A DNA stretch of 27,292 nucleotides from a virus, in the IMG/VR virus record IMGVR_UViG_3300009503_000103, positions 1 to 27,292 of that record. One strand, 5' to 3'. The notes beneath the pieces were generated by a model. It saw only the letters and a program-made list of their open reading frames with translations. It did not search any database and was not told the DNA's origin. The stretch's first letter is position 1. Every line of letters begins with the position of its first letter. The translations under genes were made by a program, and so were the position numbers. Below are positions 1 to 5,780 of this stretch, piece by piece.

Positions 1-123
1 ACAACTGATGGCTGATGGCACTATCACCGATGAGGGGCTTGTCTTGTAGCCGTCTGCGCGAAGGAATCTTCCGACTAGCCGCATTATGTAGAGGTGGCGC
101 ATGGGCGCGTTCCTGACCGATGT
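1..123. repeat. Terminal overlap, left copy (circular contig end)
   Basis: These 123 bases are identical to 27170-27292, so the two ends of the window join and the molecule is circular or circularly permuted, with 27,169 unique bases. The overlap includes the leader and the first 23 bases of the replication initiator gene. The simplest reading is an assembler end overlap. A true short terminal redundancy is possible but nothing else supports it. Confidence 0.95.
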
Positions 124-1129
124 CCGCGGCTTTACCCCGCTCATTGACGCGCTTGTCGCGGAGGAGGGCCTCGTAACTGCAGCCGTGTACGGTGTCGTTT
201 GGCGCTACTGCCAAATGGCCGATGGCGTCTGCACGGCGTCGCAGGAGACCATCGCGGCCCACCTCGGCCTCACGCGCGTTACGGTCAACGCGCACCTGCG
301 CCGCCTCTGCGAAGCCGGATACCTCAAAGACGTTACGCCCTCCGAAGCGGCGGGAGAGCCGCGGGTCTATGCGGACACGGGCAAGATGAAGATCATGGGC
401 CTCGTGGAAGCGCGCGATGAACCGCGCGATGAGGAGGGGGGTGTAAATTTCCTTTACACCCCCTGTAAAGGAAATTTACAGGGGGGTGTAAACGAAATTT
501 ACAGGGGGTGTAAAGCAATTTTACACAAAGAGAGTATTAAGAGAGAAAGGGGGGAGAGAACAAATGAAGATACAGGGGGCGCTGACGCGCCCGCACAGAA
601 ACCCAAAAGCAAACGCAGGATTGCCTCGCCGCTAGACGACCTGTACCGCCAGCACATGGGCATCCTGCCGAACCGCGCGCAGAGCGAAGAGATCGCCGCG
701 ACGGTGAAGGATGTCCCGCTCTTTGCGACGTGCCTTCGCGAGTGGCGGCTGCGCGGATACTCTCCCACCAATGCGCGCGGTGTGCTGGACTGGTACCGCG
801 CCGGTGGCCCGCCGCCGTCTGGCGCGCGCAAGGCCGCGCCGACCGCGCCTGCGCCGTCTCCGTCGGCCTCGGAAGACGTACCTGCCGAAGACCTGGGGGC
901 GCGGGCGCGCGAGTTGCAGGAGGCGTCTGCGAGCGCCGTCCCGCGCGAGTTCTACGAGTACCTGCGCCAGACGCTTGCACAGAGCACGTACAATGCATTT
1001 ATACTGCAGCGCATACACGTGGAGCGGGTGGACACAACGCTCAAGGTCGCGGGCGCGTTGCCGCGTTTACGAGCGGTGATCCAGAAGGCCGCCGCCTACG
1101 CCAAAATGCAAGTTCAGTTTGAAGACTAG
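101..1129 (+). CDS. Replication initiator: N-terminal HTH, DnaD-like and DnaA-N-like segments
   Basis: 342 aa, probably the origin-binding protein that recruits the host helicase. Residues about 25-80 form a winged-HTH like those of phage replication proteins (segment TIAAHLGLTRVTVNAHLRRL). Residues about 105-175 are a polar linker whose DNA carries the iterons. Residues about 178-232 resemble the DnaD/DnaB_2 C-terminal domain (Y-R-Q-H-x-G, then REWRLRGYSP and WYRAG). A Pro/Ala-rich linker follows, and the last 65 residues recall the helicase-binding DnaA N-terminal domain. The ATG is preceded by GAGGTGG. It lies downstream of the Bet annealase gene in the same direction, across the contig join. 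An initiator gene containing its own origin matches the lambda O arrangement. The HTH and DnaD calls are fairly safe; the DnaA-N call is a weak pattern match. Confidence 0.8.
   Translation: MGAFLTDVRGFTPLIDALVAEEGLVTAAVYGVVWRYCQMADGVCTASQETIAAHLGLTRVTVNAHLRRLCEAGYLKDVTPSEAAGEPRVYADTGKMKIMGLVEARDEPRDEEGGVNFLYTPCKGNLQGGVNEIYRGCKAILHKESIKRERGERTNEDTGGADAPAQKPKSKRRIASPLDDLYRQHMGILPNRAQSEEIAATVKDVPLFATCLREWRLRGYSPTNARGVLDWYRAGGPPPSGARKAAPTAPAPSPSASEDVPAEDLGARARELQEASASAVPREFYEYLRQTLAQSTYNAFILQRIHVERVDTTLKVAGALPRLRAVIQKAAAYAKMQVQFED
437..526. repeat. Replication origin iterons inside the initiator gene
   Basis: Eight TGTAAA/TTTACA hexamers alternate in orientation, starting at 442, 453, 464, 475, 487, 498, 509 and 520. 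The spacing is 11 bp (12 once), so all face nearly the same side of the helix. Three forward copies are extended to GGGGGTGTAAA (437, 482, 504) and one reverse copy to TTTACACCCCC (453). Adjacent pairs make inverted repeats with a 22-bp period. The array sits in the linker between the DNA-binding and DnaD-like parts of the initiator, as lambda ori lies inside gene O. The encoded residues are low in conserved character, which fits DNA-level selection. Confidence 0.85.
527..580. other. Purine- and A-rich stretch beside iterons, candidate DNA unwinding element
   Basis: Immediately right of the iterons is a strongly purine-biased stretch (runs such as AAAGAGAGTATTAAGAGAG) that is much richer in A than the surrounding GC-rich gene. 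Strand-asymmetric A-rich DNA next to iterons is the usual place for initial unwinding, as in lambda ori. This is inference from position and composition. Confidence 0.5.
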
Positions 1130-1143
1130 GAGGAGGGTCAACA

Positions 1144-1365
1144 ATGTGGTATGCGGAAATTGCGGGTGGGGAAGTCTGGTTTCACAACGGTCGCAATGAC
1201 CATCCTGTGCATCTGATCTTGCCACAAGGCGATCACACGGTTCGTGTCATGTGGGACACCGAGGAGACGCCGAGGTGGGCATTGCCGGTAACTGACCCGT
1301 TCGCTGATACCATGAACCTGGTGGCCATGATCCTTGCCATTCTAAACGAACCGGAGGAGCCGTGA
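1144..1365 (+). CDS. Hypothetical protein, early operon
   Basis: 73 aa, family not recognised. The ATG has an excellent ribosome site (AGGAGGG, 1129-1135) directly after the initiator stop. The N-terminal half reads as a small beta protein (WYAEIAGGEVWFHN, then HTVRVMWDT). The C-terminal part is a hydrophobic helix (MNLVAMILAILNEP). It is acidic overall with no Cys pair or membrane-spanning length. The stop overlaps the GTG of the next gene, so the two are probably translated together. It is likely an early accessory protein. Confidence 0.7.
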   Translation: MWYAEIAGGEVWFHNGRNDHPVHLILPQGDHTVRVMWDTEETPRWALPVTDPFADTMNLVAMILAILNEPEEP

Positions 1366-1559
1366 ATATGGTCAACGTCGCCGACTGGACAGTTGATGAC
1401 GAAATCAGCGAGGTGCGCAAGGAGATGTGGCGCATCCTGGCGCAAATCCCGCGCGCGTCGCGCAAGGACAAAGAGAACCTCCGCGCGCGCCTCGCGGAGT
1501 TGCGCAGCAGGCTGGACGAACTTCAGAGGCTGCGCGGAACGCCAAAATTCGGAGATTGA
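1362..1559 (+). CDS. Hypothetical coiled-coil protein
   Basis: 65 aa from GTG at 1362, or 63 aa from ATG at 1368. GGAGGAG at 1352-1358 lies 3 bases before the GTG and 9 before the ATG, so the ATG may be the better start. Nearly the whole chain is a charged amphipathic helix with heptad Leu/Ile spacing (ENLRARLAELRSRLDELQRL), which predicts a short coiled coil that dimerises or binds a partner. It overlaps the gene before it by 4 bases and is followed after 2 bases by the next gene. No family recognised. Confidence 0.65.
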   Translation: MNMVNVADWTVDDEISEVRKEMWRILAQIPRASRKDKENLRARLAELRSRLDELQRLRGTPKFGD

Positions 1560-1561
1560 CG

Positions 1562-1861
1562 ATGGACGACACGTTCCCTTACCGCCGAATCGCTGCAGCC
1601 GTGTGGCTGCAAGCGGCCCAAGACGCGCGCCACCTCGGCGAGGGCCGACTTCCGCGCGGGGTTATGTGCGGCATCACGGGATTGCGGCGCAGAGACCTGT
1701 CGTGGAAACGCGCGCTCATGGAGGCCATGCGCGAAGACCTGCGCGTTTGGCTCTCGGAAGAGGGCGCGTATAGCCGCGCCCTCTGGGCAGCGCTCCTGGG
1801 CTGGACGGATGACGAGTGCGAGCGGTGCACCCGCCGCATTCGGGCGTTACTGGGAGAGTGA
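1562..1861 (+). CDS. Hypothetical protein, early operon
   Basis: 99 aa from ATG 1562, chosen because it follows the previous stop by 2 bases and has a GGAGA site at 1551-1555; longer in-frame starts lie inside the upstream gene. The protein is helical and rich in Arg and Trp (WLQAAQDARHLGEG, DLRVWLSEEG, ALLGWTDDECERCTRRIRAL). The CxxC near the end is single, so zinc binding alone is unlikely. No family recognised. Its tight packing with neighbours argues that it is real. Confidence 0.65.
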   Translation: MDDTFPYRRIAAAVWLQAAQDARHLGEGRLPRGVMCGITGLRRRDLSWKRALMEAMREDLRVWLSEEGAYSRALWAALLGWTDDECERCTRRIRALLGE

Positions 1862-1863
1862 AG

Positions 1864-2043
1864 ATGGACATCTGTGTGATAGGTGCGTTTCTCGGCTTCG
1901 GCCTGCTCTGTATCGGGATAGTTTTCGGGACAGGCGGCGGGCCAAAGGGCGTGCTGGAAACCCTTGTTGCCACGCTCATAACCATTGTGGTCGTTGTTCT
2001 TGTGGCCATCGGCCTGCTCTCGTTCCTTCTGGCGTGGAAATAG
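1864..2043 (+). CDS. Small membrane protein with two transmembrane helices
   Basis: 59 aa from ATG 1864, placed 2 bases after the previous stop; the upstream in-frame ATG lies inside that gene. Residues about 3-22 (CVIGAFLGFGLLCIGIVFG) and 33-56 (TLVATLITIVVVVLVAIGLL) are strongly hydrophobic and are separated by a short GGGPKG loop, so a helical hairpin in the inner membrane is expected. In an early operon this could act in superinfection exclusion or host takeover, but the sequence does not show which. Confidence 0.65.
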   Translation: MDICVIGAFLGFGLLCIGIVFGTGGGPKGVLETLVATLITIVVVVLVAIGLLSFLLAWK

Positions 2044-2059
2044 GCAAAGAGGGAAGAAT

Positions 2060-2428
2060 ATGTCTCAACTCTGGAAGGTCAAGCAAAAGGGCAACCTCAC
2101 ACGGATTGAGCGCGATGATGGCAGCCTGCACCTCATCATGCACATAGACAAAGGCAGCGGCGGCTGGATTCGCATCGGCGCGCAGCGTTCACCTCTAGGG
2201 CACGAGCAGTGTGCATTCTTCATGCACGCCAAGTACCAGAAGGCCCTATTCGGCATCCTGGACAACGTGGCGAACGGAAGCCCGCTCACTTTCTCCGTTA
2301 CGCTGATGGACGATGGCGTGGTGGCAGTGCAGCACGGCGAGTACACGTTGGAGATTGCCCAGCACTACCTGGAGCAGATTCTTGATCTGACCAGGCTTGT
2401 TCGGGGCACGGAAATGATGAGGTGGTGA
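2060..2428 (+). CDS. Hypothetical protein, early operon
   Basis: 122 aa from ATG 2060, preceded by AGAGGGAAGA; the longer frame overlaps the membrane protein upstream. It looks like a compact alpha/beta protein: N-terminal strands (LWKVKQKGNLTRIERDDGS), a middle GWIRIGAQRS segment, a strand pair (TFSVTLMDDGVVAVQHGE) and a C-terminal helix. No catalytic motif or Cys cluster is seen. Family not recognised. Spacing to both neighbours is short and all lie on the same strand. Confidence 0.7.
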   Translation: MSQLWKVKQKGNLTRIERDDGSLHLIMHIDKGSGGWIRIGAQRSPLGHEQCAFFMHAKYQKALFGILDNVANGSPLTFSVTLMDDGVVAVQHGEYTLEIAQHYLEQILDLTRLVRGTEMMRW

Positions 2429-2431
2429 GCC

Positions 2432-2596
2432 ATGATTTTCGCCCTACTGGCCATGCTTATCCTCGCCGCCTTATGCATTGTCATCTGGGGCGGCACAGAA
2501 GACGAGGTCGGCGTTCAGGCTGGACTTGGCGCGGTCGGCGGCGCGCTGCTGGCCATCGTCATCATGATAATCCTGCTGGCCGCCGCAGGAAGATAG
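2432..2596 (+). CDS. Second small two-helix membrane protein
   Basis: 54 aa, starting 3 bases after the previous stop with GAGGTGGTGAG as ribosome site. Residues 2-19 (IFALLAMLILAALCIVIW) and about 34-52 (AVGGALLAIVIMIILLAAAG) are two hydrophobic helices joined by an acidic loop (GGTEDEVGVQ). Size and layout match the membrane protein at 1864-2043, though the two do not look like close copies. Function unknown; an inner-membrane early protein is likely. Confidence 0.65.
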   Translation: MIFALLAMLILAALCIVIWGGTEDEVGVQAGLGAVGGALLAIVIMIILLAAAGR

Positions 2597-2597
2597 G

Positions 2598-2849
2598 ATG
2601 GCGCACATGGACGCGCCCAATCGGGAATGCTACAGCGTAACCGGAAACTACAGGACGCGCGTCTGGGTCGCGTTTCTGGAGTGGCCGCGGCCTGGGGAAA
2701 CGGCTGGCGAACTCGTGCAGCGGCTGCACATGAAGTACCAGGCCGATTATGCGCAGCCGACGTTTGACATTGAGGTCAGCCGCTACCAGGACGGGACGCC
2801 GAAGTACGCATTGGTTCGGCTGCGCACATTGGACGTGGAGGAGGTGTGA
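2598..2849 (+). CDS. Hypothetical protein, early operon
   Basis: 83 aa from ATG 2598, or 80 aa from ATG 2607. It follows the previous stop by 1 base with AGGAAGATAGG upstream. The sequence suggests strand-helix-strand-strand (TRVWVAFLEWPRP, AGELVQRLHMKYQ, FDIEVSRYQDG, KYALVRLRTLDVEEV), a small two-layer fold. No motif points to a function. It may be coupled to the RAMP-like gene downstream. Confidence 0.6.
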   Translation: MAHMDAPNRECYSVTGNYRTRVWVAFLEWPRPGETAGELVQRLHMKYQADYAQPTFDIEVSRYQDGTPKYALVRLRTLDVEEV

Positions 2850-2914
2850 AATGCGCTGATACGTCATCTGGCCTAGTTTGGACTCTGACAATCACTCATA
2901 ACAGGGAGGGAGAA

Positions 2915-3508
2915 ATGGAAACCTACAAAGTCAAACTGACGTTTATTGAACCGCTGCTGGGAACCGTACCTATGAACAGGGAAATCTACGAAGAGTACAT
3001 TGCGACGAAAGCGGCAAGCCCAGAAGAAGCCGACCAAGAGGCGCTGACCGTTGAGGAGATGGTAGAGAAAGGCACAACGGGCTTCCATCGCACGCCCGAT
3101 GGCCAGCCCATCTTGTACGACTATGTGCTCAAGGGCTTCTTCAAAGACGCTTGCTCCGCCCTTCGGCGTGCGAAGGGCACGCGAAGCGAAAAGTTGACCA
3201 ACTTCAAGAAGGTCATAGACGGGCTGGTTTTTGTCAGGCCGCGCCAAATCCCTATCACCGTTGCGGGCGAGATGGACTTTTGCGTGCGCCCGCTGCGCGC
3301 GCAGACGGCCCAGGGCGAGAGGGTTACGCTGGCCAGGTCAGAGCAGATTCCGGCGGGCAGCTCCGTAGAGTTCACCGTCAACGTGCTGGGCGTTGTCTCC
3401 GAAGACTTACTGGCCGAGTGGCTGGACTATGGCGCGCTGCGAGGTCTCGGTCAGTGGCGCAATGCCAGTTACGGCGCATTTGAGTACACGATGGAGCGGC
3501 TCGGCTAG
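2915..3508 (+). CDS. Conserved phage protein of unknown function, RAMP/Cas7-like features
   Basis: 197 aa from ATG 2915, selected for its GGGAGGGAG site (2904-2912); the in-frame start at 2846 would overlap the previous gene. The opening (KVKLTFIEPLLGTVPMNREI), the middle (YDYVLKGFFKDACSALRRAKG and KVIDGLVFVRPRQIP) and the close (LGQWRNASYGAFEYTMERL) match, from memory, a family seen in many Firmicutes and gut phages without a known role. The core layout of a hydrophobic strand, a helix following a G-rich turn, and a late G-x-x-R-x-x-x-Y-G-x-F turn recalls RAMP proteins of CRISPR complexes. That link is inference. It is the last early gene before the repeat array and terminator. Confidence 0.75.
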   Translation: METYKVKLTFIEPLLGTVPMNREIYEEYIATKAASPEEADQEALTVEEMVEKGTTGFHRTPDGQPILYDYVLKGFFKDACSALRRAKGTRSEKLTNFKKVIDGLVFVRPRQIPITVAGEMDFCVRPLRAQTAQGERVTLARSEQIPAGSSVEFTVNVLGVVSEDLLAEWLDYGALRGLGQWRNASYGAFEYTMERLG

Positions 3509-3528
3509 GGCAGGGCTGCGCGCAGCTA

Positions 3529-3857
3529 GGCAAAGGCGCGGCGCTGTATGGCGGGGCCGCGCAGAGCAAGGCAAAGGCGACGCTGCGCTCGGCGGGGCTG
3601 TGCGACGCGCGGCAAAGGCAAGGCTTGGCCGCGCAAAGCAAAGGCGTTGCGGCGCGACGCGACGCCTGGCTCGGCGGGGCAAAGGCACTGCTGCGCGACG
3701 CGCGGCAAAGGCGAGGCACTGCTGCGCGACGCGTCGCAAGGGCAGGGCGCGGCTCCGCAGGGCGCGGCAAAGGCGAGGCACTGCTGCGCGACGCGCGGCA
3801 AAGGCAAAGGCTGGGCAACGCTGCGCCCTGCTTCGCAGGGCGACGCACTGCAAAGGC
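3529..3857. repeat. GGCAAAGGC repeat array upstream of the terminase genes
   Basis: GGCAAAGGC occurs exactly at 3529, 3570, 3611, 3678, 3704, 3766 and 3797, with near copies at 3637, 3735 and 3849. Spacings are 41, 41, 26, 41, 26, 31, 31, 31 and 52. The right half is built on a 31-bp unit: a 34-bp stretch at 3700-3733 repeats exactly at 3762-3795, and a 30-bp stretch at 3683-3712 recurs at 3776-3805. An 8-bp hairpin (CGCCCTGC, loop TTC) starts at 3824. No frame here looks like a protein. Its place before terS suits a packaging start (pac) site, but replication, partition or RNA roles are open. Confidence 0.8.
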
Positions 3858-3877
3858 AAAGCATTGCGTAGCCCGGC

Positions 3878-3919
3878 AAGGCCCCGGACGTTCTCACGTC
3901 GCGGGGCCTTTGAGTTTTT
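3878..3919 (+). terminator. Rho-independent terminator ending the early operon
   Basis: AAGGCCCCG (3878-3886) pairs with CGGGGCCTT (3902-3910). The stem continues inward as GACG/CGTC with a bulged G at 3901 and a 6-base loop. TGAGTTTTT follows at once. This is the only strong U-tract terminator after the early genes and separates them from the late promoter. Confidence 0.9.
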
Positions 3920-4039
3920 GCCCCCATCTAATACAAGGACAGCAAAACCCCGAAAGTTTAGTTTGTACCCAACCCGTGATAAACTTCACACAAACTCCAT
4001 ACAGTTTGCCGCAAATTGTAAGGACTTCCAGCACTTGAC

Positions 4040-4068
4040 TTGACACGCAGCGAAATCCGTGGTATAAT
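4040..4068 (+). promoter_or_regulatory. Late-operon promoter, perfect sigma70-type consensus
   Basis: TTGACA (4040-4045) and TATAAT (4063-4068) are separated by exactly 17 bases, a perfect housekeeping promoter. Transcription should start near A4075. About 30 bases on, the leader enters a strong terminator, so the promoter alone would give only a short RNA. It is the only clear promoter ahead of the structural genes. Confidence 0.9.
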
Positions 4069-4090
4069 GCACACAACTGAATACTAATCT

Positions 4091-4156
4091 GCCCCAGAGT
4101 GGGAGAGTCCCAGCGGGGCGCGATGCCTTGTCGCATTGCGCCCCGCTTTTGTTTTT
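4091..4156 (+). terminator. Leader terminator with a competing upstream stem (attenuator or put-like)
   Basis: Bases 4112-4126 pair with 4133-4147 in a 15-bp stem (one G-T pair, loop CTTGTC), followed by TTTTGTTTTT: a very strong terminator inside the leader. Upstream, GCCCC (4091-4095) can pair with GGGGC (4115-4119), enclosing a TGGG/CCCA hairpin (4100-4103 with 4109-4112). This alternative uses bases needed for the terminator stem, so the two folds exclude each other. The expected terminated RNA is about 82 nt. No antiterminator protein is recognised. Confidence 0.85.
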
Positions 4157-4184
4157 CCAACCACTGGCAACGTGGAGCAACGAC

Positions 4185-4595
4185 GTGGAGATTCCTGGCA
4201 ACGCCAAACTAACCGAACTCCTACATGACGCAACGCCTACGCAGGTCAGGTGGGTGCTTGCGCGTATTGCCACGCACACCGATGCAGAGGCCGCGCGCGC
4301 CATCGGCGTGGACAAGTCTACCGTCTCACGGTGGGTCAACAAAGGGAGACTTGACCAGGCCGTGTCGGTGCTGATGGCCGACAGCGTGGCGCAGGCCAGG
4401 GCGATTCTTGCCACGTCCGCGGCGGACGCGGCAAAGGCGTTGCGCGAGTCGCTGTCGGACAAGCGCCTGCGCGTGCAGGCCGCCAATTCCATTCTGGATC
4501 GCGTCGGCATCGCACCCGACTCGCACATTGACATCACGAGCGCAGGCGAACGCATTGTTTTGACCGTGAACATGTCGGGCGATGGCGGAGATTGA
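4185..4595 (+). CDS. terS: Terminase small subunit
   Basis: 136 aa from GTG 4185, with GGAG at 4174-4177 seven bases upstream. The ATG at 4128 lies inside the terminator hairpin and is unlikely. An HTH occupies residues about 20-55 (DAEAARAIGVDKSTVSRWVN), then a helical segment (AKALRESLSDKRLRVQAANSI) typical of TerS oligomerisation, and a short beta tail (ERIVLTVNM). TerS binds the packaging site and presents DNA to the large subunit. It overlaps terL by 14 bases. The repeat array and late promoter lie directly upstream. Confidence 0.85.
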   Translation: MEIPGNAKLTELLHDATPTQVRWVLARIATHTDAEAARAIGVDKSTVSRWVNKGRLDQAVSVLMADSVAQARAILATSAADAAKALRESLSDKRLRVQAANSILDRVGIAPDSHIDITSAGERIVLTVNMSGDGGD

Positions 4596-5778
4596 ACTGC
4601 GCGTACAGTTGCACCCTGCGCAGCGCGAGGTATTTGAGTCGACCGCGCGACACCGCGTCCTTGCCGCCGGACGCCGCTGGGGCAAGACGCGGCTCGGCGC
4701 GTTGGAGTGTCTTATCTGCGCGCTGCGAGGCGGCCACGCCTGGTGGGTCGCGCCGACGTATCCCGTGGCGCTCATCGGCTGGCGGCTGATGAAGTCCTGG
4801 TCGCGTCGCGTGCCTGGGGCCAGCATCAGCGAGTCGGAGCGGCGCGTGGAGTTTCCAGGAGGCGGATGGCTGCAGGTCAAATCCGCCGACAACCCAGACA
4901 GCCTGCGCGGCGAGGGGCTAGACCTTGCCGTCGTCGACGAGGCCGCCTTTGTGAAAGAGGACGCCTGGACCGAGGCCCTGCGCCCCGCCCTGTCCGACCG
5001 TCAGGGGCGCGCGCTGTTCATCAGCACGCCCGCCGGACGCAACTGGTTCTGGCGTCTCTACCTAGCAGGGCAGACCGAGCCTGGGTGGGCGTCGTGGCAG
5101 TTCCCGACGTCGGCGAATCCGCACATCGCGGCGGAGGAGATTGAGGCGGCCAGGCGCGACATGCCAGAACGGGCGTTTGCCCAGGAGTACCTGGCCCAGT
5201 TTCTGGAGGACGCGGGCGCGGTCTTCCGGCGGGTGCTGGACGCGGCCACGGCCACGCGCAAGTCGGGTCGTGAGGCCGGTCATCAATATGTGATGGGCGT
5301 GGACTGGGCAAAATCGTCAGACTATACGGTCATCACGGTGGTGGACATCACGGCGAACGAGATGGTGGACATGGACAGGTTCAGCGAAATTGATTATGCG
5401 CTGCAGACCCAGCGGCTGCGCCTGCTCTACGAGCGATGGCGGCCCGAGGCCATCGTGGCCGAGCGCAATGCGATGGGCGAGCCGCTGGTGGAGCAACTGC
5501 AGCGCGCAGGCCTGCCCGTGACTCCATTCACAACTACGAATGCCACGAAGGCGCAAATTATAGATGGCCTGGCGCTGGCGCTGGAGCGCGGAGACCTGCG
5601 CATTCTGAACGATCCGACGCTGGTCGGTGAGTTGCAGTCGTTCACGATGGAGCGGCTTCCCAGCGGCCTACTGCGCTACACCGCGCCCGCAGGACTGCAT
5701 GACGACTGCGTCATGTCGCTGGCGCTGGCGTGGTATGGGGCGTCGCAGTACAGCACGCCCGCCATTATTGAGGTGTGA
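4582..5778 (+). CDS. terL: Terminase large subunit (packaging ATPase and nuclease)
   Basis: 398 aa, the motor that pumps DNA into the prohead and cuts it. Walker A is AGRRWGKT (residues 29-36), Walker B LAVVDE (115-120), and the coupling motif ISTPAGRN (147-154). The C-terminal RNase H-like nuclease shows its acidic residues at D241 (VMGVDWAKSSDY), E294 (VAERNAMG) and D374/D375 (GLHDDCVMSLALAW). Both domains are complete, although the protein is on the short side for TerL. The start lies within terS, so translation is probably coupled. Confidence 0.95.
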   Translation: MAEIELRVQLHPAQREVFESTARHRVLAAGRRWGKTRLGALECLICALRGGHAWWVAPTYPVALIGWRLMKSWSRRVPGASISESERRVEFPGGGWLQVKSADNPDSLRGEGLDLAVVDEAAFVKEDAWTEALRPALSDRQGRALFISTPAGRNWFWRLYLAGQTEPGWASWQFPTSANPHIAAEEIEAARRDMPERAFAQEYLAQFLEDAGAVFRRVLDAATATRKSGREAGHQYVMGVDWAKSSDYTVITVVDITANEMVDMDRFSEIDYALQTQRLRLLYERWRPEAIVAERNAMGEPLVEQLQRAGLPVTPFTTTNATKAQIIDGLALALERGDLRILNDPTLVGELQSFTMERLPSGLLRYTAPAGLHDDCVMSLALAWYGASQYSTPAIIEV

Positions 5779-5780
5779 GC

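Noticed and set aside
1-123. True direct terminal repeat of a linear phage
   Set aside because: Short overlap at both ends is best explained by circular assembly; no terminal features were seen.
3529-3857. CRISPR-like array
   Set aside because: Spacing is irregular, the shared word is only 9 bp, and the intervals are themselves repeats, not unique spacers. No cas genes.
3378-4043. Several open frames on both strands across the repeat array
   Set aside because: They are low-complexity Arg/Ala/Cys-rich readings of the repeats, present in all frames alike, and cross the terminator.
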